A stretch of DNA of 39,051 nt from Moraxellaceae bacterium (GTDB taxonomy: Bacteria > Pseudomonadota > Gammaproteobacteria > Pseudomonadales > Moraxellaceae). Position numbers and translations under genes: made by a program. The notes beneath the pieces were generated by a model. That model ran no database searches and was not told the DNA's origin. It saw only the letters and a list, made by a program, of their open reading frames with translations. Within the stretch, counting starts at the first letter, position 1. The number at the start of each line of letters is the position of its first letter. This document shows, one piece after another, positions 25,061-34,610 of the stretch. The stretch is taken from contig CANBZV010000004.1 of NCBI GenBank assembly GCA_947373945.1, forward strand, positions 1 through 39,051, written 5' to 3'.

Positions 25061-25765
25061 TTATTCTTTGAATTTAAACTGCAAAGGCGTTTTATAATCG
25101 TTATATTCACCGCTTAGGGCCATCCGCTGTAAGCCCAGCATCACGGAATATGGCGCATTACGCTGAACATAGTTGGTTGCCCAAGCAGGTGTAATCCCAC
25201 CCGGATCTAAATAGCCCTCGGACTCTAGACGTGTTTTGCCGTTTGGCAGTGGCGTAAAGGTCACCGTCATATTCATCGCAAGAATACGCACCAAACTAGG
25301 TTGCTCAGGCATGAAAGTTGGCACAGCGGTAATATTGAAGCGTAAAAAGCCTTTCTGTGGTGTATACGGCTCAATAACGTTGTGCAAAATAACATCACGA
25401 TCTGGCAAACCGTAAGGCGCACTAAAGACTTGGTAATAATACACTTCTGTTGGTGAAACCCGTTTGAGCAATTTCGAGTTTCTGGCTTTAAAATACCAGT
25501 GCGTGTAATTGTCATAATCAAAGTGAATACGGGCAAGCGTTTCCAGTGGTGCATCAACAATCATGTCTACTTTAAATGAGCGAATGCGTTTGCCATCTTC
25601 ACGTTTTGAGAAGGTTTGAATATTACGGCGTGCATCGTTTTTAACTAATTGCCATTCATTCGCATCGTTACTCCCACGAAGTTCGTCAAGATCATCGGTA
25701 GCGGCAATAACACTTGTCAGTGGCAGCATTAAAACAAGCCCAAGGGCTAGAGTTTTTTTCATCAT
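25061..25765 (-). CDS. Secreted START-domain (SRPBCC fold) protein
   Basis: 234 residues. Signal peptide (LALGLVLMLPLTSVIA-A) then a START/SRPBCC lipid-binding domain covering ~30-230: WQLVKNDARRNIQTF, VDAPLETLARIHFDYDNYTHW, PYGLPDRDVILHNV, TRLESEGYLDPGG, and a C-terminal helix APYSVMLGLQRM. Bacterial START proteins bind hydrophobic ligands; the ligand here is unknown and the protein acts in the periplasm. The frame has two tandem ATGs (25765, 25762). It is inserted between hfq and hflX, on the opposite strand. Confidence 0.87.
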   Translation of the reverse strand: MMKKTLALGLVLMLPLTSVIAATDDLDELRGSNDANEWQLVKNDARRNIQTFSKREDGKRIRSFKVDMIVDAPLETLARIHFDYDNYTHWYFKARNSKLLKRVSPTEVYYYQVFSAPYGLPDRDVILHNVIEPYTPQKGFLRFNITAVPTFMPEQPSLVRILAMNMTVTFTPLPNGKTRLESEGYLDPGGITPAWATNYVQRNAPYSVMLGLQRMALSGEYNDYKTPLQFKFKE

Positions 25766-25980
25766 ATTTACAGAGATAGTGATTTAACAAGCGCGGAGCC
25801 TACGAGTTATTTTTTTAGTGATCATTGACCGGAATGCAGGTATCGAATGTCATTCAGGTCATTTTTTTGGCTGGTGAAACATTGGTTGTGGTATTGCAGT
25901 GTCAGTACATGAATATGCTAAGTGCCAGTAGTTAATTACGGTAGAATGACCTTAGTAAAATTAATATCAAGAGATTAACA

Positions 25981-27300
25981 GTGGAATTTTTTGAACGACA
26001 TCAGGGTGGTGAAAAAGCCATTTTAGTCCATTTAGAATTAAGACAATATTCTCAAGATGAGGATTTAAGTGAGTTTAAATTACTCGCGACATCGGCTGGT
26101 GCAGAAATCCTAGGCGTTATTACCGGTAGCAGGCAAAAACCTGATGCCAAGTTATATGCTGGTAGTGGCAAAGTAGAAGAAATAGCTGCGCTCGTTAAGG
26201 CAACCGAAGCCGATCTGGTGTTGTTTAATCATGCCTTGAGTCCTGCGCAAGAGCGTAATCTGGAGCGTATTTTAGAGTGTCGGGTGTTGGATCGAACCGG
26301 TTTAATTCTCGATATTTTTGCTCAACGAGCCCGAACCTTTGAAGGTAATCTGCAAGTCGAATTGGCGCAGTTAAAGCACCTGAGCTCGCGTTTAGTGCGC
26401 GGTTGGACGCACTTGGAACGTCAAAAAGGCGGTATTGGTTTACGTGGTCCCGGTGAAACACAGCTGGAAACGGATCGTCGCTTGTTAAAGAATCGTGTTG
26501 TGATGCTAACTGAGCGACTCGAAAAAGTTCGACAAACACGCCAGCAAGGTCGAGCGGCACGACAAAAAGCCGCCATTCCAACCGTGTCACTTGTGGGTTA
26601 TACCAATGCGGGTAAATCGACATTATTCAATCGTTTAACATCCTCAGATGTATATGCAGCAGACCAGTTATTCGCCACGCTGGATCCGACATTACGCCGT
26701 GTTGATATTGAAAGTATTGGTGCGGTTGTGTTGGCAGATACTGTTGGCTTTATTCGCCATTTGCCTCATCAGTTAGTCAACGCTTTCAGAGCGACGCTGG
26801 AAGAGACCCTTGAAGCGGATTTGTTATTACATATAGTCGACGCCGTTAGCCCTGAACGTGAAATGCAGATTGAAGCAGTCAATGAGGTATTAAAAGAAAT
26901 TGGTTGTAAAACCCCAATGTTGATGGTGTACAACAAAATTGATTGTCTTGATACTCACGAGCCACGTTTAGTATTGGGCGAAGATGGCTTGCCGAGTGAG
27001 GTATGGTTGTCGGCACGTGATGGCATTGGTTTGGAGGGGTTGCATCAAGCGCTAATTAAATTACTTGTTGGCGATATCCGTACTTTTTACCTGCATTTAC
27101 AACCACATTATGCGAAACTTCGCGCCCAATTATTTGCTTTGAACGCGGTTAAAAACGAAGTCATTGAAGAAGATGGCTGTATGACCTTAACAGTTCGGTT
27201 GGCGGTAAGTGATTTGGCCAGCGTTTTAAGGCGAGTGGGTATACAGGCACAAGATGTGGGTGTTGACCTCAGCGAATTTACGAGTTTATTAGAAGGGTAG
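25981..27300 (+). CDS. hflX: Ribosome-associated GTPase HflX
   Basis: 439 residues from GTG 25981 (AAGAGA 6 nt upstream). N-terminal HflX domain with LYAGSGKVEEIA and DRTGLILDIFAQRA, the helical linker with GPGETQLETDRR, and the G domain: GYTNAGKST (G1), ATLDPT (G2), DTVGFI (G3), NKID (G4), SARDG (G5). It splits stalled or heat-damaged 70S ribosomes. hflK starts 4 nt after its stop, giving the hflX-hflK-hflC operon. Confidence 0.96.
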   Translation: MEFFERHQGGEKAILVHLELRQYSQDEDLSEFKLLATSAGAEILGVITGSRQKPDAKLYAGSGKVEEIAALVKATEADLVLFNHALSPAQERNLERILECRVLDRTGLILDIFAQRARTFEGNLQVELAQLKHLSSRLVRGWTHLERQKGGIGLRGPGETQLETDRRLLKNRVVMLTERLEKVRQTRQQGRAARQKAAIPTVSLVGYTNAGKSTLFNRLTSSDVYAADQLFATLDPTLRRVDIESIGAVVLADTVGFIRHLPHQLVNAFRATLEETLEADLLLHIVDAVSPEREMQIEAVNEVLKEIGCKTPMLMVYNKIDCLDTHEPRLVLGEDGLPSEVWLSARDGIGLEGLHQALIKLLVGDIRTFYLHLQPHYAKLRAQLFALNAVKNEVIEEDGCMTLTVRLAVSDLASVLRRVGIQAQDVGVDLSEFTSLLEG

Positions 27301-27304
27301 AGTT

Positions 27305-28429
27305 ATGGCGTGGAATCAGCCTGATAATGGCCAAAATAATGGTAGTGGTAATAATCCGCCACCATCAGGTAATGGCGGGGGCAGACGCGGTTCAAATGGC
27401 CAGCCACCCCCAGATATCGACGAATTTTTGCAACGAATTAATCAAAGTTTTGATCGTTGGTTTGGTGGCAGTAATCGTAACTCGGAAATGTATGCTTTCA
27501 ACATTGCCGCAGCGATTGTGGTCGTGTTGTATATTATGGTTGGTTTTTATCGCGTTGAACAAGCCGAAGAGGCTGTTGTCTTACGTTTTGGCAAATATCA
27601 CAGTACCGAGCAGGCAGGTTTGCATTGGGCACCACCCTTTGTTGATGAAGTCAAAAAAGTAAACATCCAGCGTATTGAGCAAATGCCGCTCAATGCCCGC
27701 ATGATTACCGAAGATACTAATATTGTTGAGATTAATCTAACGGTTCAATATCGAATTTTAGAACCCGTTGATTATTTGTTAAAAGTCAGTGACCCCGAAG
27801 CGGCTTTATTGCACGCCACCGAAAGTGCCTTACGTCACGTTGTTGGGGGGGCCAAAATGACTCACATCCTAAATGAAGGACGTGCGACCTTGGCGCGAGA
27901 TATTCAGCCTCGTCTGCAAAGTTACCTCAATGCCTATCACACGGGTTTGCAAATCACGGGGGTGAATATTTTAGAAGCATTGCCGCCAAAAGAAGTGAAA
28001 GCAGCATTTGATGATGTTATCCGCGCTAAAGAAGATAAAGAACGCCTGAAAAATCAGGCTGAAACCTACGCTAATGGCATTGTTCCTGAGGCCCGTGGTC
28101 AAGCCGCCCGCATTCTAGCGGAAGCGAATGGCTATAAGCTTGAAGTGGTTGATAAAGCCAAAGGTGATGCCGCCCGTTTTGATCAATTGGTCGTTGAGTA
28201 TAAAAAATCACCCCAAGTCATTCGTCAACGTCTGTATTTGGAAACCATGGAGTCTGTATTGTCGAAAACCAATAAAGTGGTGCTCGAAAATAGTGGTAAT
28301 AGCATGGTCTATTTGCCACTGGACAAGATGATGAATACGAATGCCAACACAGCACCCACTGCGAGTGTTCAGCCTGAGGCTGCGGCAAGAGCGCCGAGTT
28401 TACGTCAGGGCCGTGGAGAGGGGCGTTAA
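27305..28429 (+). CDS. hflK: FtsH protease modulator HflK
   Basis: 374 residues. Gly/Asn/Pro-rich cytoplasmic N-terminus (about 1-60), one membrane segment (~63-82), then the SPFH/band 7 domain (EEAVVLRFGKYHS, ITGVNILEALPP) and a C-terminal coiled coil. With HflC it forms the large periplasm-facing cage that controls FtsH in the inner membrane. It overlaps hflC by 1 nt. Confidence 0.95.
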   Translation: MAWNQPDNGQNNGSGNNPPPSGNGGGRRGSNGQPPPDIDEFLQRINQSFDRWFGGSNRNSEMYAFNIAAAIVVVLYIMVGFYRVEQAEEAVVLRFGKYHSTEQAGLHWAPPFVDEVKKVNIQRIEQMPLNARMITEDTNIVEINLTVQYRILEPVDYLLKVSDPEAALLHATESALRHVVGGAKMTHILNEGRATLARDIQPRLQSYLNAYHTGLQITGVNILEALPPKEVKAAFDDVIRAKEDKERLKNQAETYANGIVPEARGQAARILAEANGYKLEVVDKAKGDAARFDQLVVEYKKSPQVIRQRLYLETMESVLSKTNKVVLENSGNSMVYLPLDKMMNTNANTAPTASVQPEAAARAPSLRQGRGEGR

Positions 28430-29301
28430 TGATGAATCCAAGAATGATGCAAATTTTAACGGTTGTCCTCGTTGTGCTGACTGTGTTGTCGAGTTCAATT
28501 TATACTATTCGTGAAACTCAGCGTGGCGTTTTGGTACAGTTTGGTGAAATTATCGATGCCGACCTTAAAGCCGGTATTGGCTTCAAGCTGCCATTTATTC
28601 ATGAAGTGCGTAAGTTCGATGCCCGTACTCAAGTGAGTGACTCAGAACGTACCGAATATCTAACGCAAGAAAATAAGTTTTTGATCGTTGATGCCTATGT
28701 GTTATGGAAGGTGGCAAATGTCAAAAAATATTTCACTGTCACAGGTGGCGACAAAAGTAAAGCTGAGTTGTTATTGATGGCACGCGTTAAAGATAGTCTG
28801 AAAAACAAGGTTTCTGAGCGAACGGTACAGGAAGTCGTTGCAGGTCAGCGTGACCAACTGATGTTCGAGTTAACCCAAGATGCCAATAGGATTGCCAAGC
28901 AAGAGTTTGGTATCGAAGTCGTTGATGTGCGGGTGAAGCGTGTGGATTTTCCTGATTCTATTGCCGAGTCGATTTATAACCGCATGCAAACCGAACGTGA
29001 ACGTGAAGCACGTGAATACCGTTCGCAAGGCAATGAATTGGGTGAAACGATCAAGGCTGAAGCAGATCGTGCACAAAAAGTATTGTTGGCTGAAGCTTAT
29101 CGCCAATCAGAAACATTACGTGGCGAAGGTGATGCAACCGCAGCTGCTATTGCCGCCGCAGCATTTAGCAAAGATGCTGAGTTTTATCGTTTTTATCGTT
29201 CTATGCAGGCCTATCGAAACAGCTTTAGCAAGCCGAATGATTTGATGGTGTTAAAAGGCGATAGCGAGTTTTTGCGTTATATGCGCCAGCCGAATAAGTA
29301 A
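28429..29301 (+). CDS. hflC: FtsH protease modulator HflC
   Basis: 290 residues. N-terminal signal anchor (~8-25), SPFH domain (ETQRGVLVQFGEI, GIGFKLPFIHEV, VDVRVKRVDFPDSI), and a charged coiled-coil region (YNRMQTEREREAREYRSQG). Two adjacent ATGs (28429, 28432). It is the last gene of the hfl operon and is followed by a hairpin. Partner of HflK. Confidence 0.95.
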   Translation: MMNPRMMQILTVVLVVLTVLSSSIYTIRETQRGVLVQFGEIIDADLKAGIGFKLPFIHEVRKFDARTQVSDSERTEYLTQENKFLIVDAYVLWKVANVKKYFTVTGGDKSKAELLLMARVKDSLKNKVSERTVQEVVAGQRDQLMFELTQDANRIAKQEFGIEVVDVRVKRVDFPDSIAESIYNRMQTEREREAREYRSQGNELGETIKAEADRAQKVLLAEAYRQSETLRGEGDATAAAIAAAAFSKDAEFYRFYRSMQAYRNSFSKPNDLMVLKGDSEFLRYMRQPNK

Positions 29302-29314
29302 TTAACAAGCACGG

Positions 29315-29341
29315 AGCCGCTAATCGGCGGCTTTAACTTTT
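29315..29341 (+). terminator. Hairpin after hflC
   Basis: AGCCGC-TAATCG-GCGGCT with a T-rich, interrupted tail (TTAACTTTTT). Fourteen nt after the hflC stop. It may be a leaky terminator that still lets some transcript reach the DUF3147-cidA-lrgB genes. Confidence 0.6.
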
Positions 29342-29356
29342 TGAGGAGCTTTTTTG

Positions 29357-29383
29357 ATGGCTGTTATCGTATGCCGTATCTAA
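29357..29383 (+). other. Possible 8-codon leader ORF overlapping the DUF3147 start
   Basis: The only good ribosome binding site here, GAGGAG (29343-29348), is spaced 8 nt from ATG 29357, which opens a short out-of-frame ORF (M-A-V-I-V-C-R-I, stop 29381-29383). The DUF3147 ATG at 29371 lies inside it and has no binding site of its own. This would make its translation dependent on reinitiation. It could equally be chance, or a TTG start at 29341 could be used. Confidence 0.25.
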
Positions 29384-29721
29384 TTGCTAAATATCTTATG
29401 ACGGCCGCTGTGGTGGTCATGGTCTCGGAGTTGGCTAAACGCAGTGATAAACTGGGGGCATTGATTGCATCGCTTCCCTTGATCACGGTGTTAACATTAA
29501 TTTGGCTACATTTAGATAATCAGCCGTCAGCCAAAATTGCTAATCATGCTTATTATACTTTTTGGTATGTGATTCCAACATTGCCGATGTTTTTCTTTTT
29601 CCCCCGTTTACTGGAACGCTGGAGTTTTTGGCCGGCATTAGCGGTATTTGTGGTGGCGATGATGATGGTATTTGCGGTTTTTGCCGTGGTTATGAAGCGT
29701 TTTGGCGTGGATTTAATTTAA
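29371..29721 (+). CDS. DUF3147 family small membrane protein
   Basis: 116 residues from ATG 29371, giving the typical family N-terminus MPYLIAKYLMTAAVVV; the frame is open upstream to a TTG at 29341. Four hydrophobic segments (about 3-20, 30-48, 62-78 and 85-108) and the conserved SELAKRSDKLGALIASLP loop identify DUF3147. Function is not established. The next gene begins 2 nt after its stop, so it is co-expressed with the CidA/LrgA-type gene. Confidence 0.75.
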   Translation: MPYLIAKYLMTAAVVVMVSELAKRSDKLGALIASLPLITVLTLIWLHLDNQPSAKIANHAYYTFWYVIPTLPMFFFFPRLLERWSFWPALAVFVVAMMMVFAVFAVVMKRFGVDLI

Positions 29722-29723
29722 TT

Positions 29724-30068
29724 ATGCAAGCCATTTTTATCTTGCTGGTATTTCAGTTGACGGGTGAGCTATGCGTGCAACTGATGCAGTTGCCGTTATC
29801 GGGCAATATCATGGGCATGGTCTTGCTGTTTTTGTTTTTGGTACTACACGGCCGTGTGCCTGAAAGTCTGGCATTTTTTAGTTCTAAGTTTTTACAACAT
29901 CTGGCTCTGTATTTATTACCCGTGTCGGCGGGGGTCATTACGTTATGGCCACTACTGCAGCAGGAAGGTATAACCATTGTTTTGGTGATGATGATTGCTA
30001 CTGTTATTCCGCTAGTGCTGTGCGCATGGCTACTGGACAAATGGCTGCAAAAGGGGCGTGTCAGTTAA
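29724..30068 (+). CDS. CidA/LrgA family (holin-like) membrane protein
   Basis: 114 residues from ATG 29724. It has the CidA/LrgA fold with four membrane segments and the signatures LPLSGNIMGMVLLFLFL and LPVSAGVITLWPLL. These small proteins pair with LrgB/CidB and affect murein hydrolase export, pyruvate uptake or programmed lysis, depending on species. The stop overlaps the next ATG by 1 nt. CidA versus LrgA cannot be decided by sequence alone. Confidence 0.88.
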   Translation: MQAIFILLVFQLTGELCVQLMQLPLSGNIMGMVLLFLFLVLHGRVPESLAFFSSKFLQHLALYLLPVSAGVITLWPLLQQEGITIVLVMMIATVIPLVLCAWLLDKWLQKGRVS

Positions 30069-30760
30069 TGGATAAATTACTCACCTCGCCGTTGTTGTGG
30101 ATGACATTAACGCTGGTTGCCTATGAAGCCGGATTTTGGCTGCATAGGCGGCTGCGTGAGCCGGTGTTAATGCCCCCGATGTTGTTGTCGCTGTCATTAT
30201 TGATCGTCGCTTTAGTGATGGGGCATGTGGATTACCAAACGTATTTTCACGGTAATGCTTTTATTCATTTTTTGTTGGGTACCTCAACGGTGGCATTAGC
30301 AGTGCCGTTATATCAGTCCTTACCACGTTTAAAGGCTGCGATTGTACCGCTCTTGGCGACACTTGTAGTCGGGTCATTGGTGGGTGCGGGACTGGCTATG
30401 TCGTTGGCGTGGGCGGCTCATCTGTCACATAGTAGTGTCTTAGCGTTTGCTACACGGGCGGTGACAACACCCATGGCATTGGGTATTGCCGAGAAAATCC
30501 ATGCACCACTTGCTTTGGCGTCAGCGATTGTGATTGTGTCTGGTTTGGTAGGTGCTATTGCGGCAGAACCACTGCTGAAATTCGTACGTCATGATATGGC
30601 CAAGGGCTTTGCGTTGGGGCTTGCTGCACATGGTGTTGGTACGGCGCGAGCGCTACAAATTAGTCCAACGGCTGGGGCATTTGCAGCGTTAGGCATGAGT
30701 TTGAATGGTATTTTGACCGCGCTGTGGCTGCCAACGGCGATTCGCTGGTGGTTTTCGTGA
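30068..30760 (+). CDS. LrgB/CidB family membrane protein
   Basis: 230 residues, many membrane segments, with the family signatures FLLGTSTVALAVPLYQ, TRAVTTPMALGIAEKI and AAHGVGTARALQ. It is the usual partner of the preceding CidA/LrgA-type protein and is translationally coupled to it (TAATG). A longer upstream extension of the frame lacks any family match, so ATG 30068 is chosen. No LytTR-type regulator is nearby. Confidence 0.9.
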   Translation: MDKLLTSPLLWMTLTLVAYEAGFWLHRRLREPVLMPPMLLSLSLLIVALVMGHVDYQTYFHGNAFIHFLLGTSTVALAVPLYQSLPRLKAAIVPLLATLVVGSLVGAGLAMSLAWAAHLSHSSVLAFATRAVTTPMALGIAEKIHAPLALASAIVIVSGLVGAIAAEPLLKFVRHDMAKGFALGLAAHGVGTARALQISPTAGAFAALGMSLNGILTALWLPTAIRWWFS

Positions 30761-30796
30761 TTCATCAAAGAAAACGCAGACCACGAACAACGCTTT

Positions 30797-30824
30797 GTAG
30801 GCATTTAAAATGAATTTTGCCTAC
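30797..30824. terminator. 7-bp hairpin after the lrgB-type gene
   Basis: GTAGGCA (30797-30803) and TGCCTAC (30818-30824) are exact complements around an A/T-rich loop. It is 37 nt after the gene. No T-run; weak terminator or mRNA 3' stem. Confidence 0.4.
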
Positions 30825-30887
30825 GTCTTAGGCGCTAGAGCGACAAAATACCTGCGTAAAGACGGCAAAAGTGATATTATTAGTCAG

Positions 30888-30910
30888 CCGAGTTCCTACT
30901 CGGTTTTTTT
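30888..30910 (+). terminator. Rho-independent terminator upstream of hisZ
   Basis: CCGAG-TTCCTA-CTCGG followed by seven T. It either ends the DUF3147-cidA-lrgB transcript or acts as an attenuator in the hisZ-purA leader. Directly downstream lies a second stem, GTGTCC-AATTGG-GGACAC (30911-30928). Confidence 0.8.
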
Positions 30911-30953
30911 GTGTCCAATTGGGGACACGTTCTGATTTAGAGTGAAGTAAAGC

Positions 30954-32123
30954 ATGGTTATGCGTGCCGAAACGTGGTTATTGCCCGATGGTGTCGAAGA
31001 TGTGTTGCCACAAAGCGCCGCACACTTGGAAAAACTGCGTCGTCGTTTGCTTGATATGTTTGCCGCTAGTGGTTACGAGTTGGTTTTTCCTCCGCTAGTC
31101 GAATATATCGAATCCTTGCTCACAGGCTCAGGCCGTGATCTTGATCTCATGACTTTTAAAGTGACCGATCAAATGACCGGGCGTCTAATGGGCGTTCGTG
31201 CTGACATTACTCCGCAAGTAGCGCGTTTGGATGCTCACTGTATCCCTACCGATCATACAGCGCGTTATTGTTATAGTGGTATTGTCTTGAATACCCAACC
31301 ACAAGGTCTGACGACCTGCCGCACACCCATTCAAATTGGTGCCGAACTATATGGTTATGCGGGAGTTGCCGCTGACATTGAAATTATTCAATTGATGCTT
31401 ACGACCTTAACAACATCGGGTGCAACCGAGATTCATCTTGATTTGGGTCATGTGTCGGTATTTCGGGAATTGGCTCAAGCGGCCGAGTTATCGGCGGGCT
31501 TAGAAGCGCAACTATTCGATATTTATCAACGGAAAAGCTTGCCGGAACTTAACGCCTTACTACCTCAATTGCCACATAGTGAATGGTTTGCCGCCCTCGG
31601 TCAGTTGTCTGGTGAAGCTAGTGTTTTAGCCGAAGCACATCAACTATTTGCCGACGTACCTGCGGCTGTGCAAAAAGCATTGGATGATTTGCAATATGTG
31701 GCTCAGGCATTACAACGCTCGCACCCACAAGTGTCTATTTCTGTCGATTTAAGTGAGTTGCGTGGCTATCACTACCATACAGGTTTGGTTTTTGCTGCTT
31801 ACACACCTCATTCAGCCGGAGAAATTGCCAAGGGTGGTCGTTATGATCATATTGGCGAAGCCTTTGGTAGAGCGCGTCCCGCGACGGGTTTTAGCGCCGA
31901 CTTAAAGTCACTGGCCAAGTTTGTGACTAATCAAACCGTGGTAGAAAAGATTTTTGCTCCTGTCAGCCAAGACGGCTCATTACAGGCATTAGTCAAAAAA
32001 TTACGCGAAGAAGGGCGAGTGGTTATTCAGGCGTTACCTGGTGATCACGGCTGCGCTCAAGATTTCGGTTGCCATCAGCATATTGTCTATTGTGATGGTG
32101 CTTGGCTCGTTCAGGTTTTGTAG
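30954..32123 (+). CDS. hisZ: ATP phosphoribosyltransferase regulatory subunit HisZ
   Basis: 389 residues (or 387 from ATG 30960). It has the class II aminoacyl-tRNA synthetase fold without the anticodon domain: LPDGVEDVLP, FPPLVEYIES, VRADITPQVARLDA, and GGRYDHIGEAFGRARPATGF. HisZ forms a hetero-octamer with short-form HisG and is needed for the first step of histidine synthesis. It shares this locus with purA 63 nt downstream, an order common in Pseudomonadales and other proteobacteria with short HisG. hisG itself is outside the window. Confidence 0.95.
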   Translation: MVMRAETWLLPDGVEDVLPQSAAHLEKLRRRLLDMFAASGYELVFPPLVEYIESLLTGSGRDLDLMTFKVTDQMTGRLMGVRADITPQVARLDAHCIPTDHTARYCYSGIVLNTQPQGLTTCRTPIQIGAELYGYAGVAADIEIIQLMLTTLTTSGATEIHLDLGHVSVFRELAQAAELSAGLEAQLFDIYQRKSLPELNALLPQLPHSEWFAALGQLSGEASVLAEAHQLFADVPAAVQKALDDLQYVAQALQRSHPQVSISVDLSELRGYHYHTGLVFAAYTPHSAGEIAKGGRYDHIGEAFGRARPATGFSADLKSLAKFVTNQTVVEKIFAPVSQDGSLQALVKKLREEGRVVIQALPGDHGCAQDFGCHQHIVYCDGAWLVQVL

Positions 32124-32156
32124 ACGTTTTTTTGAATTTCTTATTGTCGGATATAA

Positions 32157-33506
<1,350 letters not shown>

Positions 33507-33517
33507 TATGATTGGCT

Positions 33518-33558
33518 AAAAAGCCCTGCTGTATGCCTGTACAGCGGGGCTTTTTTTT
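33518..33558 (+). terminator. Rho-independent terminator of purA
   Basis: AAGCCCTGCTGTA-TGCCTG-TACAGCGGGGCTT forms a 13-bp stem (one T-G pair), followed by eight T. Located 12 nt after purA; the A-run on the other side makes it potentially bidirectional. Confidence 0.95.
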
Positions 33559-33837
33559 GACTGAAATAACGTGTGTCACATTAGCATAGCTTAAGGCTAG
33601 ACATTATTCATTAAGACGGTCTTTCACTATCCTGTCATCATAGGATTTTCCGGATACAGTCAGGGGGACTTGCATTGTGCAAGATACTGTCCACAATGTT
33701 AATGGATGTTAGCGAATAATTTTTCATCACTGCGAGAAGTTTTAGCCTGGGTTTGTAGCGCGCAGACTTCCTGCAATTGAATGACATGGCTATTGGAATT
33801 CTAGGATGAGGTAAGGGCAGGGAGGTCGTGTATTAAC
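33559..33837. other. Long untranslated region upstream of the yfiR-kinase operon
   Basis: No gene recognised. It holds two small stems: ATCCT-N8-AGGAT (33629-33646) and CTTGC-ATTGT-GCAAG (33669-33683). No clear sigma-70 or sigma-54 promoter was found. Together with the 74-codon ORF it would leave about 500 nt before yfiR, long enough for a structured leader. Confidence 0.35.
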
Positions 33838-34062
33838 ATGCTTACAATGAGTGCTCTTACTTTCGGCGATCGTGTTGGTTATTTCGTGTCGCCTGCCTTT
33901 CCTTCAACACACTCCCAGCAATTGAAGGGGGATCTCCCTCTGCAATTTGGCCTGACTCCACATGACTATGTTGGCGCACTGCCATTACCAGATGGCAGTT
34001 GTACTTCTGCAATACAAGTCGTCTACACAATTGACCTGAGCCTGATAACGAGGTTTAGATGA
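33838..34062 (+). CDS. Hypothetical 74-residue ORF coupled to yfiR (doubtful)
   Basis: No family recognised and no signal peptide or membrane segment. In its favour: a strong ribosome binding site GGAGGT (33821-33826) 11 nt upstream of the ATG, and a 4-nt ATGA overlap with the yfiR start, the pattern used by all the following gene junctions up to the kinase. Against it: short length, no recognisable motif, and an amino acid mix (many L, S, T, P) that could be random. It could be a leader whose translation controls yfiR. Confidence 0.35.
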   Translation: MLTMSALTFGDRVGYFVSPAFPSTHSQQLKGDLPLQFGLTPHDYVGALPLPDGSCTSAIQVVYTIDLSLITRFR

Positions 34063-34610
34063 ATATTGTCAGGCTCACCGCAATTTATATCACTCTGATG
34101 GGGTGGGCCGCCATGGCATGGGCCGAAGATGCCAGCAGCGATATGGCAAATCATGTCAAAGCAGCTTATTTGTTGAAATTTGCCTCTTATGTTGAGTGGC
34201 CAGTGAGTTCTTTCCCGCAAGACAGTACCCCTGTGACCATTGGTATTATTGGCTCTGACCAGATAGCTATGGCATTAGGCAAGTTAAGTATTAATAATCT
34301 GGTCAATAACCGGGTTGTACGTGTCAAGCAATTAAAAACAGGTGAGCCAATAACGGGTGTGCAAGTTTTGTTCATCGGTTGGCAAGAGCAGGAGCGGCTT
34401 AAGCAGTGTCTGGATGATATACAGTCACAACCTATTTTAACGGTGTCCGAACGGAAGGGTGCGCTTAGCGTAGGTAGTGTCATCAACTTTTTGTCAGAAG
34501 ATGACCGTATCCGTTTCGAAGTGTCAGTCTCGAGTGCTGAGCGTAATGGGCTGAAAATTAGTGCCAGATTACTGGGAGTGGCACAAAAAGTCGAAGGAAG
34601 ACGGCCATGA
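34059..34610 (+). CDS. YfiR family (DUF4154) periplasmic protein
   Basis: 183 residues. Signal peptide (cleavage near AMAWA-E), then the YfiR/DUF4154 domain: [75 protein letters not shown]. The family binds periplasmic sensor domains; in Pseudomonas YfiR represses the diguanylate cyclase YfiN. Here it overlaps by 4 nt a histidine kinase with a CHASE8-like periplasmic domain, so the kinase is the probable partner. The cysteine pair found in Pseudomonas YfiR is not evident: only one cysteine is visible in the mature part. Confidence 0.9.
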   Translation: MNIVRLTAIYITLMGWAAMAWAEDASSDMANHVKAAYLLKFASYVEWPVSSFPQDSTPVTIGIIGSDQIAMALGKLSINNLVNNRVVRVKQLKTGEPITGVQVLFIGWQEQERLKQCLDDIQSQPILTVSERKGALSVGSVINFLSEDDRIRFEVSVSSAERNGLKISARLLGVAQKVEGRRP

